This document shows positions 35,896 through 45,919 of a DNA stretch of 64,000 nucleotides, one piece after another. Source of the DNA: Raineyella sp044508675 (GTDB lineage Bacteria > Actinomycetota > Actinomycetes > Propionibacteriales > Propionibacteriaceae); contig JBIQHF010000017.1 in the NCBI GenBank assembly GCA_044508675.1, positions 1 to 64,000 on the forward strand. The letters run 5' to 3'. Position 1 is the stretch's first letter, and every line of letters starts with the position of its first letter. The position numbers and the translations under genes were made by a program. Under the pieces are notes generated by a model, which saw only the letters and a program-made list of their open reading frames with translations, was not told where the DNA came from and searched no databases.

Positions 35896-37082
35896 CCGAC
35901 ACCACGTGGGGACGGCTGGACGAGCGGGCCGTCGACTGGATCCAGCGACTGCTGACGATCGATTCCACCAGCCGGCTGTCCAACCTGCCGGTGGCCGAGG
36001 CGATCGCCCAGGAGTGCCGACGCCTGGGCATCCAGGTGCACCTGCGACCCGATGCCACCGGCCAGAAGGCCAACCTGGTCGCCACCATCCCGGCCGCCGA
36101 CGGCACGGTGCAGGGCGGGGTGGCGCTGAGCGGGCACATGGACACCGTCCCGGTCGACGGCCAGGACTGGACCAGCGACCCCTATCACCCCCAGGTCCGG
36201 GACGGACGCCTCTACGGCCGGGGATCGGCGGACATGAAGGGCTTCCTGGCGCTGGTCGTCGCCGCCCTCCCCCGCTTCGCCGCGGCCCGATTGTCCGAAC
36301 CGGTCCACCTGGCGTTCACCTTCGACGAGGAGCTGGCTGCCCGCGGCGGGAACCAGATCGTCAAGGACCTGGCCGACCTCGGTCTCCAGCCCCGTTCCTG
36401 CATCGTCGGTGAACCCACCTCGATGGCCGTGGTCACCGGGCACAAGTCGGTGACCATCGTCAGCGTCGAGGTCCGGGGGCTCGCCGCGCACTCCTCCTTG
36501 CCTGCCGAGGGCTGCAATGCGATCGAGTACGCGGCCCGACTGTGCACCGCTTTCCGCGAGATCACCGACGACTGGCGCGCATCAGGCCCGTACGACGAGT
36601 CGTACGTCGTGCCGTACTCCACCGGCGGAGTGATGACGATCGAGGGCGGCACCGCGCAGAACGTGGTGCCGGGCGAATGCCGGGTACTGCTGGAGTTCCG
36701 TACGATCCCAGCGGTGGACCCCGACGAGGTGGTGGCGACGCTGCGCGCCCGGGCGGCGGAGCTGACCGCCCGGATGCGGGCCGAACAGCCGGGGACCGGC
36801 ATCGAGGTCTCGGTCCGTGACCATGTCCCGGCGCTGTCGACCGCGCCGGATTCCCCCACGGTCCGCGCGGCCCTGGCGTTCGGTGGACTGCCCAGCGACG
36901 AGCACGTGACGTACGGCACCGACGGCGGCCCCTTCTGTGCCGCGGGCATCGAGACGGTCATCTGCGGTCCCGGTGACATCGCCCAGGCCCACGGGACCGA
37001 CGAGTACGTCGAGATCGCCCAGTTGGAGGCCTGCCAGGACTTCCTGGCGGCTATGCTCTCCCACCTGGACAGCTCGGCCTGA
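35892..37082 (+). CDS. argE: acetylornithine deacetylase (ArgE-type M20 peptidase)
   Basis: A zinc-dependent M20 hydrolase predicted to deacetylate N-acetylornithine. Metal and catalytic motifs are SGHMDTVPVDGQDW, GRGSADMKGFLALV, FDEELAARGGNQI and GEPTSMAVVTGHKS. The dimerisation domain includes GLAAHSSLPAEGCNA, and the C-terminal CGPGDIAQAHGTDEYV is typical of ArgE. The start at ATG 35892 overlaps the coaD stop (ATGA). Its 396 aa is a normal length; the frame itself stays open far upstream but is not protein-like there. A related M20 deacylase activity is possible. Confidence 0.9.
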   Translation: MTDTTWGRLDERAVDWIQRLLTIDSTSRLSNLPVAEAIAQECRRLGIQVHLRPDATGQKANLVATIPAADGTVQGGVALSGHMDTVPVDGQDWTSDPYHPQVRDGRLYGRGSADMKGFLALVVAALPRFAAARLSEPVHLAFTFDEELAARGGNQIVKDLADLGLQPRSCIVGEPTSMAVVTGHKSVTIVSVEVRGLAAHSSLPAEGCNAIEYAARLCTAFREITDDWRASGPYDESYVVPYSTGGVMTIEGGTAQNVVPGECRVLLEFRTIPAVDPDEVVATLRARAAELTARMRAEQPGTGIEVSVRDHVPALSTAPDSPTVRAALAFGGLPSDEHVTYGTDGGPFCAAGIETVICGPGDIAQAHGTDEYVEIAQLEACQDFLAAMLSHLDSSA

Positions 37083-37190
37083 CGGGATTTCCCATCGGGT
37101 CCGGCCATCGGCTATGCTTTCCCGGTTGCCTTCATGCCGCAGTTCTCGGGCATGGAGCATCTGACACGTTCCCAGAAGGAGAATCCACCA

Positions 37191-37376
37191 GTGGCTGCCG
37201 TATGTGACATCTGCGCCAAGGGCCCGGGCTTTGGACACAACGTGCCCTGGTCGAAGAAGAAGACGAATCGTCGTTGGAACCCGAACATCCAGCGCATCCG
37301 CGTGACGATGAACGGGACGACCAAGCGCATGAACGTGTGCACCTCGTGCCTCAAGGCCGACAAGGTCTCTCGCTGA
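37191..37376 (+). CDS. rpmB: 50S ribosomal protein L28
   Basis: A 61-aa protein beginning VAAVCDICAKGPGFGHNVPW, with Cys pairs CDIC and CTSC, so it is the zinc-binding form. The GTG start has AAGGAG upstream. A TATGCT hexamer at 37112-37117 is a plausible -10. It is monocistronic, with a hairpin after it. Confidence 0.96.
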   Translation: MAAVCDICAKGPGFGHNVPWSKKKTNRRWNPNIQRIRVTMNGTTKRMNVCTSCLKADKVSR

Positions 37377-37390
37377 GCTGACCGCCCCAG

Positions 37391-37424
37391 ACGGAGGGGA
37401 CCAACGCTCTGTGGATCCCCTTCG
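37391..37424 (+). terminator. hairpin after rpmB
   Basis: ACGGAGGGGA (37391-37400) pairs with TCCCCTTCGT (about 37415-37424) with one mismatch, and CCA/TGG extends the stem. It starts 15 bp after the rpmB stop and is followed by a separate 13-bp palindrome, ACCTGGTCCAGGT (37428-37440). Likely a rpmB terminator. Confidence 0.6.
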
Positions 37425-37572
37425 TTGACCTGGTCCAGGTAAATCACCCACCCCCGATTGACGCCTCCGGCTCCGGCTGGCAGGTTGTCATGTTGCCGTC
37501 TGATCGGCCGCGGATCCCCAAGAGCTGTTTCAACCAGCGCCGCGCAACGGGACCGACGAAAGGAGAGCAGCC

Positions 37573-37836
37573 ATGGATGCTGCCGAGAAGCAGAAGATCA
37601 TCGAGGACTACGCGACCCACCCTGGCGACACCGGCTCTCCGGACGTCCAGGTGGCCCTTCTCACCAAGCGGATCGCGCACCTGACCGAGCACCTCAAGCA
37701 GCACAAGGGAGACCACCACTCCCGCCGCGGCCTGATGCTGATGGTCGGCCAGCGCCGCCGACTGCTGAACTACATCGCCAAGAACGACATCGAGCACTAT
37801 CGTGCCCTGATCGCACGTCTGGGCCTGCGTCGCTGA
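37573..37836 (+). CDS. rpsO: 30S ribosomal protein S15
   Basis: An 87-aa primary 16S rRNA-binding protein: IIEDYATHPGDTGSPDVQVA, LTEHLKQHKGDHHSRRGL and RRRLLNYIAKND are conserved. It has GAAAGGAGAGCAGCC before the ATG. The 196-bp region upstream is available for promoter and leader; I cannot identify an S15 autoregulatory fold by eye. It is followed by two strong hairpins and then pnp. Confidence 0.98.
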   Translation: MDAAEKQKIIEDYATHPGDTGSPDVQVALLTKRIAHLTEHLKQHKGDHHSRRGLMLMVGQRRRLLNYIAKNDIEHYRALIARLGLRR

Positions 37837-37855
37837 CGCAGCGCTCCCGCTTGGC

Positions 37856-37912
37856 GGCACGCACAGACAGGCAGGGGTGGTCCCGCAAGGGGTCACCCCT
37901 GGTCTGCGTGCC
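37856..37912 (+). terminator. large compound hairpin after rpsO
   Basis: Nested stems: GGCACG (37856-37861) with CGTGCC (37907-37912); CAGAC (37864-37868) with GTCTG (37902-37906); AGGGGTG (37873-37879) with CACCCCT (37894-37900); and CCC/GGG around a GCAA loop. It starts 20 bp after the rpsO stop. It could be a terminator or an RNase III site. Confidence 0.75.
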
Positions 37913-37913
37913 C

Positions 37914-37950
37914 GCCGAGTCCACCCGAGACCACGTCGGGTAGACTCGGC
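37914..37950 (+). promoter_or_regulatory. second hairpin between rpsO and pnp
   Basis: GCCGAGTC (37914-37921) pairs with GACTCGGC (37943-37950), and ACCCGA (37923-37928) with TCGGGT (37936-37941), around a 7-nt loop. One C-A mismatch interrupts the 14-bp stem. It begins one base after the previous hairpin ends. Confidence 0.75.
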
Positions 37951-38164
37951 GCCGTACTGACGACAACTCAATGCCGTAACAACAACTCAATACAGCCATA
38001 GCCAGATCGCAGGGCCCGGTCGTTTCGGGAGTCCTCGGTCCTCGGTAGTGGTTCTCGGGAAGCCTCCGCCCTTGGGCGCGGCGCCACCCGCGGGCCTCGA
38101 TCGAAGACCGGTCTCCACCACGGACCGGCCGTGTGCGCCTGCGGCACACACGAAAGGAGTCCCC

Positions 38165-40525
38165 ATGGAGGGACCCAACGTTCATTTCTCCGAAGCCATC
38201 ATCGACAACGGCAGCTTCGGCAAGCACGTCGTCCGCTTCGAGGCCGGTGCGCTGGCCCAGCAGGCCGACGGCTCCGCCGCGGTCTACCTCGATGGCGATA
38301 CCATGCTGCTGTCGGCGACCAGCGCCGGCAAGCACCCGCGCGAGGGCTTCGACTTCTTCCCGCTGACCATCGATGTCGAGGAGCGGATGTACGCCGCGGG
38401 CAAGATCCCCGGCTCCTTCTTCCGTCGCGAGGGTCGCCCCGGCACCTCTGCGGTCCTGACCGCCCGCCTGATCGACCGTCCGCTGCGCCCCTCCTTCGTC
38501 AAGGGCCTGCGCAACGAGGTCCAGGTCGTCATCACGGTGCTGGCGCTGAACCCGAACGTCCGCTACGACGTGGTCGCGATCAACGCCGCCTCGATGTCCA
38601 CCCAGATCTCCGGCCTGCCGTTCTCCGGCCCGATCGGCGGCGTACGCGTCTCCCTGATCGACGACCAGTGGGTCGCTTTCCCCACCGTCGAGCAGGATGC
38701 CGAGTCGACCTTCGAGATGGTCGTCGCCGGCCGGGTGCTGCCCGACGGCGACGTGGCCGTGATGATGGTCGAGGCCGGTGGCGGCGACAACATGGTCGAC
38801 CTGATCAAGGCCGGCAAGAAGGCCCCGACCGAAGAGGTGGTCGCCGAGGGCCTCGAGGCGGCCAAGCCGTTCATCAAGGTGCTCTGCGACGCCCAGGCCC
38901 GTCTGGCCGCCGAGCTGCCCAAGGAGCCGCGCGAGTTCCAGCTCTTCACCGACTACAGCGACGAGGCGTACGCGGCGGTCGAGAAGCTCGTCCTCGATGA
39001 GATGGGCGAGGTGATGGCGATCCCGGCCAAGCTGGATCGCCAGGCCCGCGAGGACGAGCTGAAGGCCCGGGTCATCGCCGAACTGCAGGCCGAGTTCCCC
39101 GATGAGGCCGAGCTGAAGGCCGCGTTCAAGTCGGTCCAGAAGAGGGTCGTCCGGCACCGCACGCTCACCGAGGGTGTCCGGATCGACGGCCGCGGCGTCC
39201 GCGACATCCGCGCCCTGTCCGCCGACGTGGAGATCATCCCCCGGGTGCACGGCTCGGCCCTGTTCCAGCGCGGCGAGACCCAGATCCTGGGCGTCACCAC
39301 GCTGAACATGCTCGAGATGGAGCAGAAGATCGACACGCTGGCGCCGGAGTCCACCAAGCGCTACATGCACCACTACAACTTCCCGCCCTACTCCACTGGT
39401 GAGACCGGCCGGGTCGGCTCGCCCAAGCGTCGCGAGATCGGCCACGGTGCGCTCGCCGAGCGGGCCCTGGTCCCGGTCCTGCCGACCAAGGAGGAGTTCC
39501 CGTACGCCATCCGCCAGGTGTCCGAGGCGCTCGGCTCCAACGGCTCGACCTCGATGGGGTCGGTGTGTGCCTCGACGCTGGCGCTGCTGAACGCCGGCGT
39601 GCCGCTGCGTGCCTCCGTCGCCGGCATCGCGATGGGCCTGATGAGCGAGGAGCTGGACGGGGAGACCAAGTACGTCGCCCTGACCGATATCCTCGGCGCC
39701 GAGGACGCCCTCGGCGACATGGACTTCAAGGTCGCCGGCACCCGTGACTTCGTCACTGCCCTGCAGCTGGACACCAAGCTCAACGGCATCCCGTCCGAGG
39801 AGTTGGCCAAGGCCCTGCTGCAGGCCCGCGATGCCCGGATGACGCTGCTGGACGTGATGGGCGAGGCGATCTCCGAGCCCGACGAGATGAGCCAGTACGC
39901 GCCGCGCATCATCACGGTGCACGTGCCGGTCGACAAGATCGGCGAGGTCATCGGCCCCAAGGGCAAGGTGATCAACCAGATGCAGGAGGACTCCGGCGCC
40001 AACATCTCGATCGAGGACGACGGCACCATCTACATCGGGGCGACCACCGGTGAGGCCGCCGAGGCCGCCCGCGCGATGATCAATGCCATCGCCAACCCGA
40101 CCATGCCCGAGATCGGCGAGCGCTACCTCGGCACGGTCGTGAAGGTGGTGAACTTCGGTGCCTTCGTCTCCCTGCTCCCGGGCAAGGATGGCCTGCTGCA
40201 CGTCACCAAGCTGCGTGACCTCAACGGCGGCAAGCGTGTCGAGAACGTCGAGGACGTGGTCAAGGTCGGCCAGAAGATCCAGGTCGAGGTGACCGAGGTC
40301 GACGACCGGGGCAAGCTCTCCCTCGCCCCCGTGGTCGAGGGCAAGGAGAACGAGACGGCCGAGGCCGGGGCCGAGGGGTCCACGCAGGACCAGGCCGAGT
40401 CGAACGGTCCCTCGACCGAGGAGCGGACCGAGCGCGCCCCGCGCCGCCGTCGCCGCACCCACCGGTCGTCCGACGAGGCCGGCGCCAAGAACGACTCCGG
40501 TGAGGGCTCCTCGACCGAGGAGTGA
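38165..40525 (+). CDS. pnp: polyribonucleotide nucleotidyltransferase (PNPase)
   Basis: A phosphorolytic 3'-5' exoribonuclease and polymerase; a trimer. Two RNase PH domains are separated by an alpha domain: RREGRPGTSAVLTARLIDRPL in the first and GSALFQRGETQILGVTTL in the second, with PYAIRQVSEALGSNGSTSMG. The KH domain (VDKIGEVIGPKGKVINQM) and S1 domain (YLGTVVKVVNFGAFVSLLPG) follow. The tail is low-complexity with an Arg cluster. At 786 aa it is normal. The ATG at 38165 has AAGGAG 5 nt upstream; the frame continues upstream without similarity. Confidence 0.98.
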   Translation: MEGPNVHFSEAIIDNGSFGKHVVRFEAGALAQQADGSAAVYLDGDTMLLSATSAGKHPREGFDFFPLTIDVEERMYAAGKIPGSFFRREGRPGTSAVLTARLIDRPLRPSFVKGLRNEVQVVITVLALNPNVRYDVVAINAASMSTQISGLPFSGPIGGVRVSLIDDQWVAFPTVEQDAESTFEMVVAGRVLPDGDVAVMMVEAGGGDNMVDLIKAGKKAPTEEVVAEGLEAAKPFIKVLCDAQARLAAELPKEPREFQLFTDYSDEAYAAVEKLVLDEMGEVMAIPAKLDRQAREDELKARVIAELQAEFPDEAELKAAFKSVQKRVVRHRTLTEGVRIDGRGVRDIRALSADVEIIPRVHGSALFQRGETQILGVTTLNMLEMEQKIDTLAPESTKRYMHHYNFPPYSTGETGRVGSPKRREIGHGALAERALVPVLPTKEEFPYAIRQVSEALGSNGSTSMGSVCASTLALLNAGVPLRASVAGIAMGLMSEELDGETKYVALTDILGAEDALGDMDFKVAGTRDFVTALQLDTKLNGIPSEELAKALLQARDARMTLLDVMGEAISEPDEMSQYAPRIITVHVPVDKIGEVIGPKGKVINQMQEDSGANISIEDDGTIYIGATTGEAAEAARAMINAIANPTMPEIGERYLGTVVKVVNFGAFVSLLPGKDGLLHVTKLRDLNGGKRVENVEDVVKVGQKIQVEVTEVDDRGKLSLAPVVEGKENETAEAGAEGSTQDQAESNGPSTEERTERAPRRRRRTHRSSDEAGAKNDSGEGSSTEE

Positions 40526-40548
40526 TCGCTGGACCGTCGCAGTACACT

Positions 40549-40586
40549 GACGTCGCCCCTCCGTCCCGTACGTGAGGGGCGGCGTC
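40549..40586 (+). promoter_or_regulatory. hairpin overlapping the start of the M16 peptidase gene
   Basis: A 13-bp stem with one T-G wobble pairs 40549-40561 with 40574-40586 around a 12-nt loop. The GTG at 40572 lies at the loop/stem border. A TACACT hexamer at 40543-40548 would start the transcript near 40555, leaving a 7-bp 5'-terminal stem. Either the pnp terminator or translational control. Confidence 0.55.
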
Positions 40587-41906
40587 ATCCCCTACTCGGA
40601 GGTCTTCACCATCAACCGTCGTCCCCTGTTGTCCGCCGATGCGCTGGTCGGTGACCTGCGTCGTACGACCCTCCCCGGAGGGTTGCGGGTGGTGAGCGAG
40701 CACCTGACCAACACTGCCGCGTTCAACCTAGGATTCTTCGTCGGCGTCGGTTCGCGACGCGAGACCCAGGCCCTGCACGGGGCCTCGCACATGCTCGAGC
40801 ATGTGCTGTTCAAGGGAACACCGCGCCTGAGCGCCGAGCAGATCTCGGCATCCATCGAAGGCGTCGGCGGCGATCTCAACGCGTACACCGCCAAGGAGCA
40901 CACCTGTTTCTACGCCCGCCTGCTCGCCGAGGAATCGGAACGGGCGGTCGAGGTGATGTCGGACATGCTCGCGCACTCCTTGATCGAGCCGGAGCACTTC
41001 AGCTCCGAGCGGACGGTCGTGCTGGAGGAGATCGCGATGGGCAACGACGATCCCGGCGACGTCGCCCATGACCTCACGGCCTGCCGCCTCTACGGCACCA
41101 ATGGCCTGGCCAAGCCGGTGATCGGCTCGGCCGACAGTATTCGGGCGATGGATCGCGACATGGTGGCGGACTACTGGCTCTCGCAGTACCGTGCCGACGA
41201 CATCGTCGCGAGCGCCTCCGGGGCCCTGGACCACGACCTGCTCCTGGAGTGGCTCGCTCCCCTCGATGCCGCCCTGGCCTCCCGGCGGGCCTCCGGCGAT
41301 CCGGCGACCGACGACGTGCCCCCGGTGGCCGAAGCCGGCGCGGTGGTCCGGACCCGGGACTTCGAACAGCTCGAGGTGGTGATGTCCTGGCCCGGCCTGG
41401 CGATGATGGATCCGCGGCGGGCCGCCCTCGACATCCTCGTCACCGTGCTGGGGGGAGGGATGTCGGCGCGCCTGTTCGTCGAGGTGCGGGAACGGCGCGG
41501 TCTGGCCTACAGCATCGATGCCAGCGAATTGGCGTACACCGATGCCGGCCAGGTGAGCATCGACTGGGCCTGTGCGCCCGAATGCCTCCAGCCGATCATC
41601 GATGTCGTCCGGGGCATCCTCGATGACGTGGTCGCTCATGGGATCACCGAGCAGGAACTGGCGCAGGCCAAGAGCCAGATCCGGGGCCAGACCCTGATCG
41701 GGCTGGAGTCACCGGCGGCCCACATGTCCCGCAACGGTCGGTCCTGGCTCCAGGACGACCCGCGTACGGTCGGCCAGATCCTGGACGAGGTCGCGGCGGT
41801 CCAACTCGCGGACGTGCACAGGCTGGCCGTCGAGTTGTTCACCCGGCCGCCGACACTGGCCGTGGTCGGCCCGTGGGACGAGGACACTCCGATCTCCCTG
41901 GGCTGA
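40572..41906 (+). CDS. M16 family zinc metallopeptidase (PepR-like)
   Basis: An inverzincin-type peptidase related to mitochondrial processing peptidase beta. It has the inverted zinc motif HMLEH in HGASHMLEHVLFKGT, the third ligand region ERTVVLEEIAMGNDDP and the glycine-rich GGGMSARLFVEVRERRGLAY. At 444 aa it is normal; as in M. tuberculosis (Rv2782c) it follows pnp. The N-terminus is uncertain: GTG 40572 opens the frame, but conserved sequence begins near TTLPGGLRVVSEH, and no ATG is available in between. Confidence 0.92.
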   Translation: MRGGVIPYSEVFTINRRPLLSADALVGDLRRTTLPGGLRVVSEHLTNTAAFNLGFFVGVGSRRETQALHGASHMLEHVLFKGTPRLSAEQISASIEGVGGDLNAYTAKEHTCFYARLLAEESERAVEVMSDMLAHSLIEPEHFSSERTVVLEEIAMGNDDPGDVAHDLTACRLYGTNGLAKPVIGSADSIRAMDRDMVADYWLSQYRADDIVASASGALDHDLLLEWLAPLDAALASRRASGDPATDDVPPVAEAGAVVRTRDFEQLEVVMSWPGLAMMDPRRAALDILVTVLGGGMSARLFVEVRERRGLAYSIDASELAYTDAGQVSIDWACAPECLQPIIDVVRGILDDVVAHGITEQELAQAKSQIRGQTLIGLESPAAHMSRNGRSWLQDDPRTVGQILDEVAAVQLADVHRLAVELFTRPPTLAVVGPWDEDTPISLG

Positions 41907-41961
41907 GCCGAGCACGACCGGGCGTGGAAGAATGGGCCCGAATCGGACGTGAGGAGCGGAT

Positions 41962-42699
41962 ATGACAACGGTGGCGGTCTTCGGGGCCGGTGGGCGCATG
42001 GGGCGCGAGGTCGTGGCAGCGGTCCAGGCGGCTCCTGACTTGGACCTCGGCGCGATGATCGACACCGGCGACGAGCGCGGACCGGCTGCCGGCGCCGACG
42101 TCATGGTCGACTTCACCGTTCCGGACCAGGTGATGGACAACCTGGAATGGGCGATCGGCCACGGGGTGCATTGCGTGGTCGGCACCACCGGGTTCACCGC
42201 GGAACGCCTCGAGACGGTCCGCGGCTGGCTGGCGGCCGCACCGGGCACCAATGCGATCATCGCGTCGAACTTCTCGGTCGGTGCGCTGCTGATGATGAAG
42301 TTCGCGGCCGAGGCGTCCCGTTTCTACGAGAGCGTCGAGATCGTCGAGCTGCACCACCCCGACAAGGTCGATGCCCCGTCGGGCACCGCGGTGACGACCG
42401 CGAGGCGGATCGCCGCCGCCCGCGCCGCCGCCGGGGTCGGCCCCTCCCCCGACGCCACGACCACCCAGCTGGACGGCGCCCGGGGAGCGGTGGTCGACGG
42501 AGTGCACGTGCACAGCGTGCGCCAGCGCGGACTGTTCGCGCACCAGGAGGTCCTGCTCGGCAATCCCGGCGAGACGCTCACCATCCGTGAGGACTCGATG
42601 TCCCGCACCTCGTACATGACCGGTGTTCTCGCCGCGGTCCGAGCCGTCGGCTCCCGCCCCGGCCTGACGGAGGGCATCGAGGACCTGCTGGGCATCTGA
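41962..42699 (+). CDS. dapB: 4-hydroxy-tetrahydrodipicolinate reductase
   Basis: NAD(P)H-dependent step in lysine and diaminopimelate synthesis. It has the Rossmann motif VAVFGAGGRMGREVV, CVVGTTGFTAERL, ASNFSVGALLMMKFA and the active-site segment ELHHPDKVDAPSGTA. At 245 aa it is normal. The ATG has GTGAGGAGC upstream. dapA does not follow here. Confidence 0.97.
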   Translation: MTTVAVFGAGGRMGREVVAAVQAAPDLDLGAMIDTGDERGPAAGADVMVDFTVPDQVMDNLEWAIGHGVHCVVGTTGFTAERLETVRGWLAAAPGTNAIIASNFSVGALLMMKFAAEASRFYESVEIVELHHPDKVDAPSGTAVTTARRIAAARAAAGVGPSPDATTTQLDGARGAVVDGVHVHSVRQRGLFAHQEVLLGNPGETLTIREDSMSRTSYMTGVLAAVRAVGSRPGLTEGIEDLLGI

Positions 42700-42704
42700 G
42701 TACC

Positions 42705-43610
42705 ATGCCTGCCTCCGAGATCTCCATCCAACCCCGGCTCATCCGCCAGCTGTTGCGTTCCCAGCTCCCACCCGAGCTGGGGTACCTGCTGGAGGCCCCG
42801 CTGCACCTGGTCGGCGAGGGCTGGGACAACGTGATCTGCCGCCTTGGCGAGACCCATCTGGTCCGGCTGCCACAGCGGCGGATCGCCGCCGACATGGCGG
42901 CGCACGAGATCGCCTGGGTGGAAGTGGCCTCCGAGCCGATCCGGGCGCTGGGCCTGACGGCGCCGATCCCGGTCTTCGCTGGTAGTCCGGGTCCGCTGTT
43001 CCCCTGGCCGTGGTCGATCGTGCCGTGGATCCCCGGCGAGGACGTGAGCCGACTCCCCCTCGCGCGGCGTGATGGCCTGATCGCCCCGCTCGCCCGGGCC
43101 CTGGTGGCGCTGCACCGCCCTGCACCGCGGGAGGCTCCTCGCAACCCGTACCGAGGGGTGCCGCTGGCGGAGCGGGCGAGGGCCGTCAACGATCGTTGGC
43201 CGGCGGTCTCCCACTGGCTGACGGCCGCCGAGACCGAGTACCTGCGCAGCGGGTGGGAACGCGCGCTGGCCGCGGCGCCCTGGCCGGGCCCCGCGCACTG
43301 GGTGCATGGGGACGTGCACCCCCGCAACCTGCTGCAGGTGGACGGCCGGCTGGTCGGGATGATCGACTTCGGGGACGTCGGGGCCGGCGACCCGGCGGTC
43401 GACTTCGCCGTGGCGTGGCTGGCGTTCGACCCGGGGCAGCGCGAGCGCTTCTGGTCGATCGTGAGGTCGGAGGGATCGTACGACGATGCGATCCGGACCC
43501 GGGCCAACGGGTGGGCCGTGGTGCTCTACACCGCGATGATCGCCGACCCCGTCACCCGCCGCAACCTCTGGCCGATGCTGGAGGATATCCGCACCCAGAT
43601 ACAGCCGTGA
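42705..43610 (+). CDS. aminoglycoside phosphotransferase family protein
   Basis: A protein-kinase-like fold of 301 aa with the Brenner motif HWVHGDVHPRNLLQVDG and the metal-binding GMIDFGDVGAGDPAVDFA. The N-lobe contains GEGWDNVICRLGETHLVRLP. Members phosphorylate antibiotics or small metabolites, including macrolides and homoserine-like substrates; resistance cannot be claimed from sequence. It starts 5 bp after dapB, so it is probably co-transcribed with it. Confidence 0.88.
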   Translation: MPASEISIQPRLIRQLLRSQLPPELGYLLEAPLHLVGEGWDNVICRLGETHLVRLPQRRIAADMAAHEIAWVEVASEPIRALGLTAPIPVFAGSPGPLFPWPWSIVPWIPGEDVSRLPLARRDGLIAPLARALVALHRPAPREAPRNPYRGVPLAERARAVNDRWPAVSHWLTAAETEYLRSGWERALAAAPWPGPAHWVHGDVHPRNLLQVDGRLVGMIDFGDVGAGDPAVDFAVAWLAFDPGQRERFWSIVRSEGSYDDAIRTRANGWAVVLYTAMIADPVTRRNLWPMLEDIRTQIQP

Positions 43611-43633
43611 ACGACGCCGCGCCCGGCTCCGGG

Positions 43634-44182
43634 TCAGTCCGCGATCCGGACCCGGAGCCGGACCTGCTTGACGGTGAAGCTGCCGTCGTCGGCGGTGAAT
43701 TCCTGGGTCGCCCCGTCCGGCTGCCAGCCGGCGGACTGCAGGAACGCCCGCAACGGGTCGTTGGTCGTACGGACCCACCAAGTGGCCGTGGTGAACCCGT
43801 CTCCGCGCAGGGTGTCGATGGCCGCGTTCATCAGTCGGGAGCCGTGCCCCTTGCCCCGCTCGATCGGGTCGATGGCGAACTCTGTGACCATCCCGTCCCG
43901 GGGCTGGGCGTCCTCGTCGTCGCTGGGCCCGGTCGCGGCGAACCCCACCACGCGCTGCCCCTCCAGGGCCACCAGCACCCGGCAGGTGGCCTCCGGGGGG
44001 CGCGCGATGGCTTCGTTCCAGACCTCGGCCATCACCTGCAGGTCGGTGCCGGCCAACAGTGCGGCGGTCTCTGCCGCACTCCACTCCTCGGTCCAGACCC
44101 GACGCTGGATGGGGGCGATGACGGCCGCCTCGGCGGGCCAGGCGGTGCGGACGGACTGGAGCTGCGTGGAATCGGAGGTCAC
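43634..44182 (-). CDS. GNAT family N-acetyltransferase
   Basis: A single GNAT domain with the acetyl-CoA loop in IERGKGHGSRLMNAAIDTLRG, preceded by MVTEFAIDP and followed by the late strand LRAFLQSAGWQPDG. At 182 aa the substrate is unknown. The GTG start at 44182 follows TAGCCT by 6 nt, so the mRNA may be leaderless. It is convergent with the phosphotransferase and divergent from rnj. Confidence 0.87.
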   Translation of the reverse strand: MTSDSTQLQSVRTAWPAEAAVIAPIQRRVWTEEWSAAETAALLAGTDLQVMAEVWNEAIARPPEATCRVLVALEGQRVVGFAATGPSDDEDAQPRDGMVTEFAIDPIERGKGHGSRLMNAAIDTLRGDGFTTATWWVRTTNDPLRAFLQSAGWQPDGATQEFTADDGSFTVKQVRLRVRIAD

Positions 44183-44188
44183 GCGTTC

Positions 44189-44210
44189 AGGCTATCCGGT
44201 GGGCTAAGCT
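44189..44210. promoter_or_regulatory. divergent -10 elements for the GNAT gene and rnj
   Basis: In the 34-bp spacer, TAGCCT (44194-44189, minus strand) lies 6 nt before the GNAT GTG, and TAAGCT (44205-44210, plus strand) lies 6 nt before the rnj GTG. Both predict leaderless transcripts. The two promoters must share DNA for their upstream contacts. Confidence 0.5.
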
Positions 44211-44216
44211 TGACCG

Positions 44217-45905
<1,689 letters not shown>

Positions 45906-45919
45906 GCGCTGCCGCCACC

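Larger units (their letters stand above)
37837..38164 (+). other. rpsO-pnp intergenic leader
   Basis: This 328-bp stretch has no protein gene. It holds two large hairpins (37856-37912 and 37914-37950). A TAGACT hexamer overlaps the second (37941-37946). A short GTGTGC...GCACAC hairpin lies just before the AAGGAG site of pnp, and inverted CCGGTC/GACCGG elements lie around 38107-38128. It probably combines the rpsO terminator, an RNA processing site and the pnp leader. Confidence 0.6.

Noticed and set aside
37694..40588. 964-codon open frame on the minus strand opposite pnp
   Set aside because: It is the antisense of PNPase in high-GC codon phase, low-complexity in H, D and G, without any domain or ribosome-binding site.
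42705..43610. Calling the APH-fold protein an antibiotic resistance gene
   Set aside because: Only the general phosphotransferase motifs are present; the dapB-linked context suggests a metabolic or unknown substrate.
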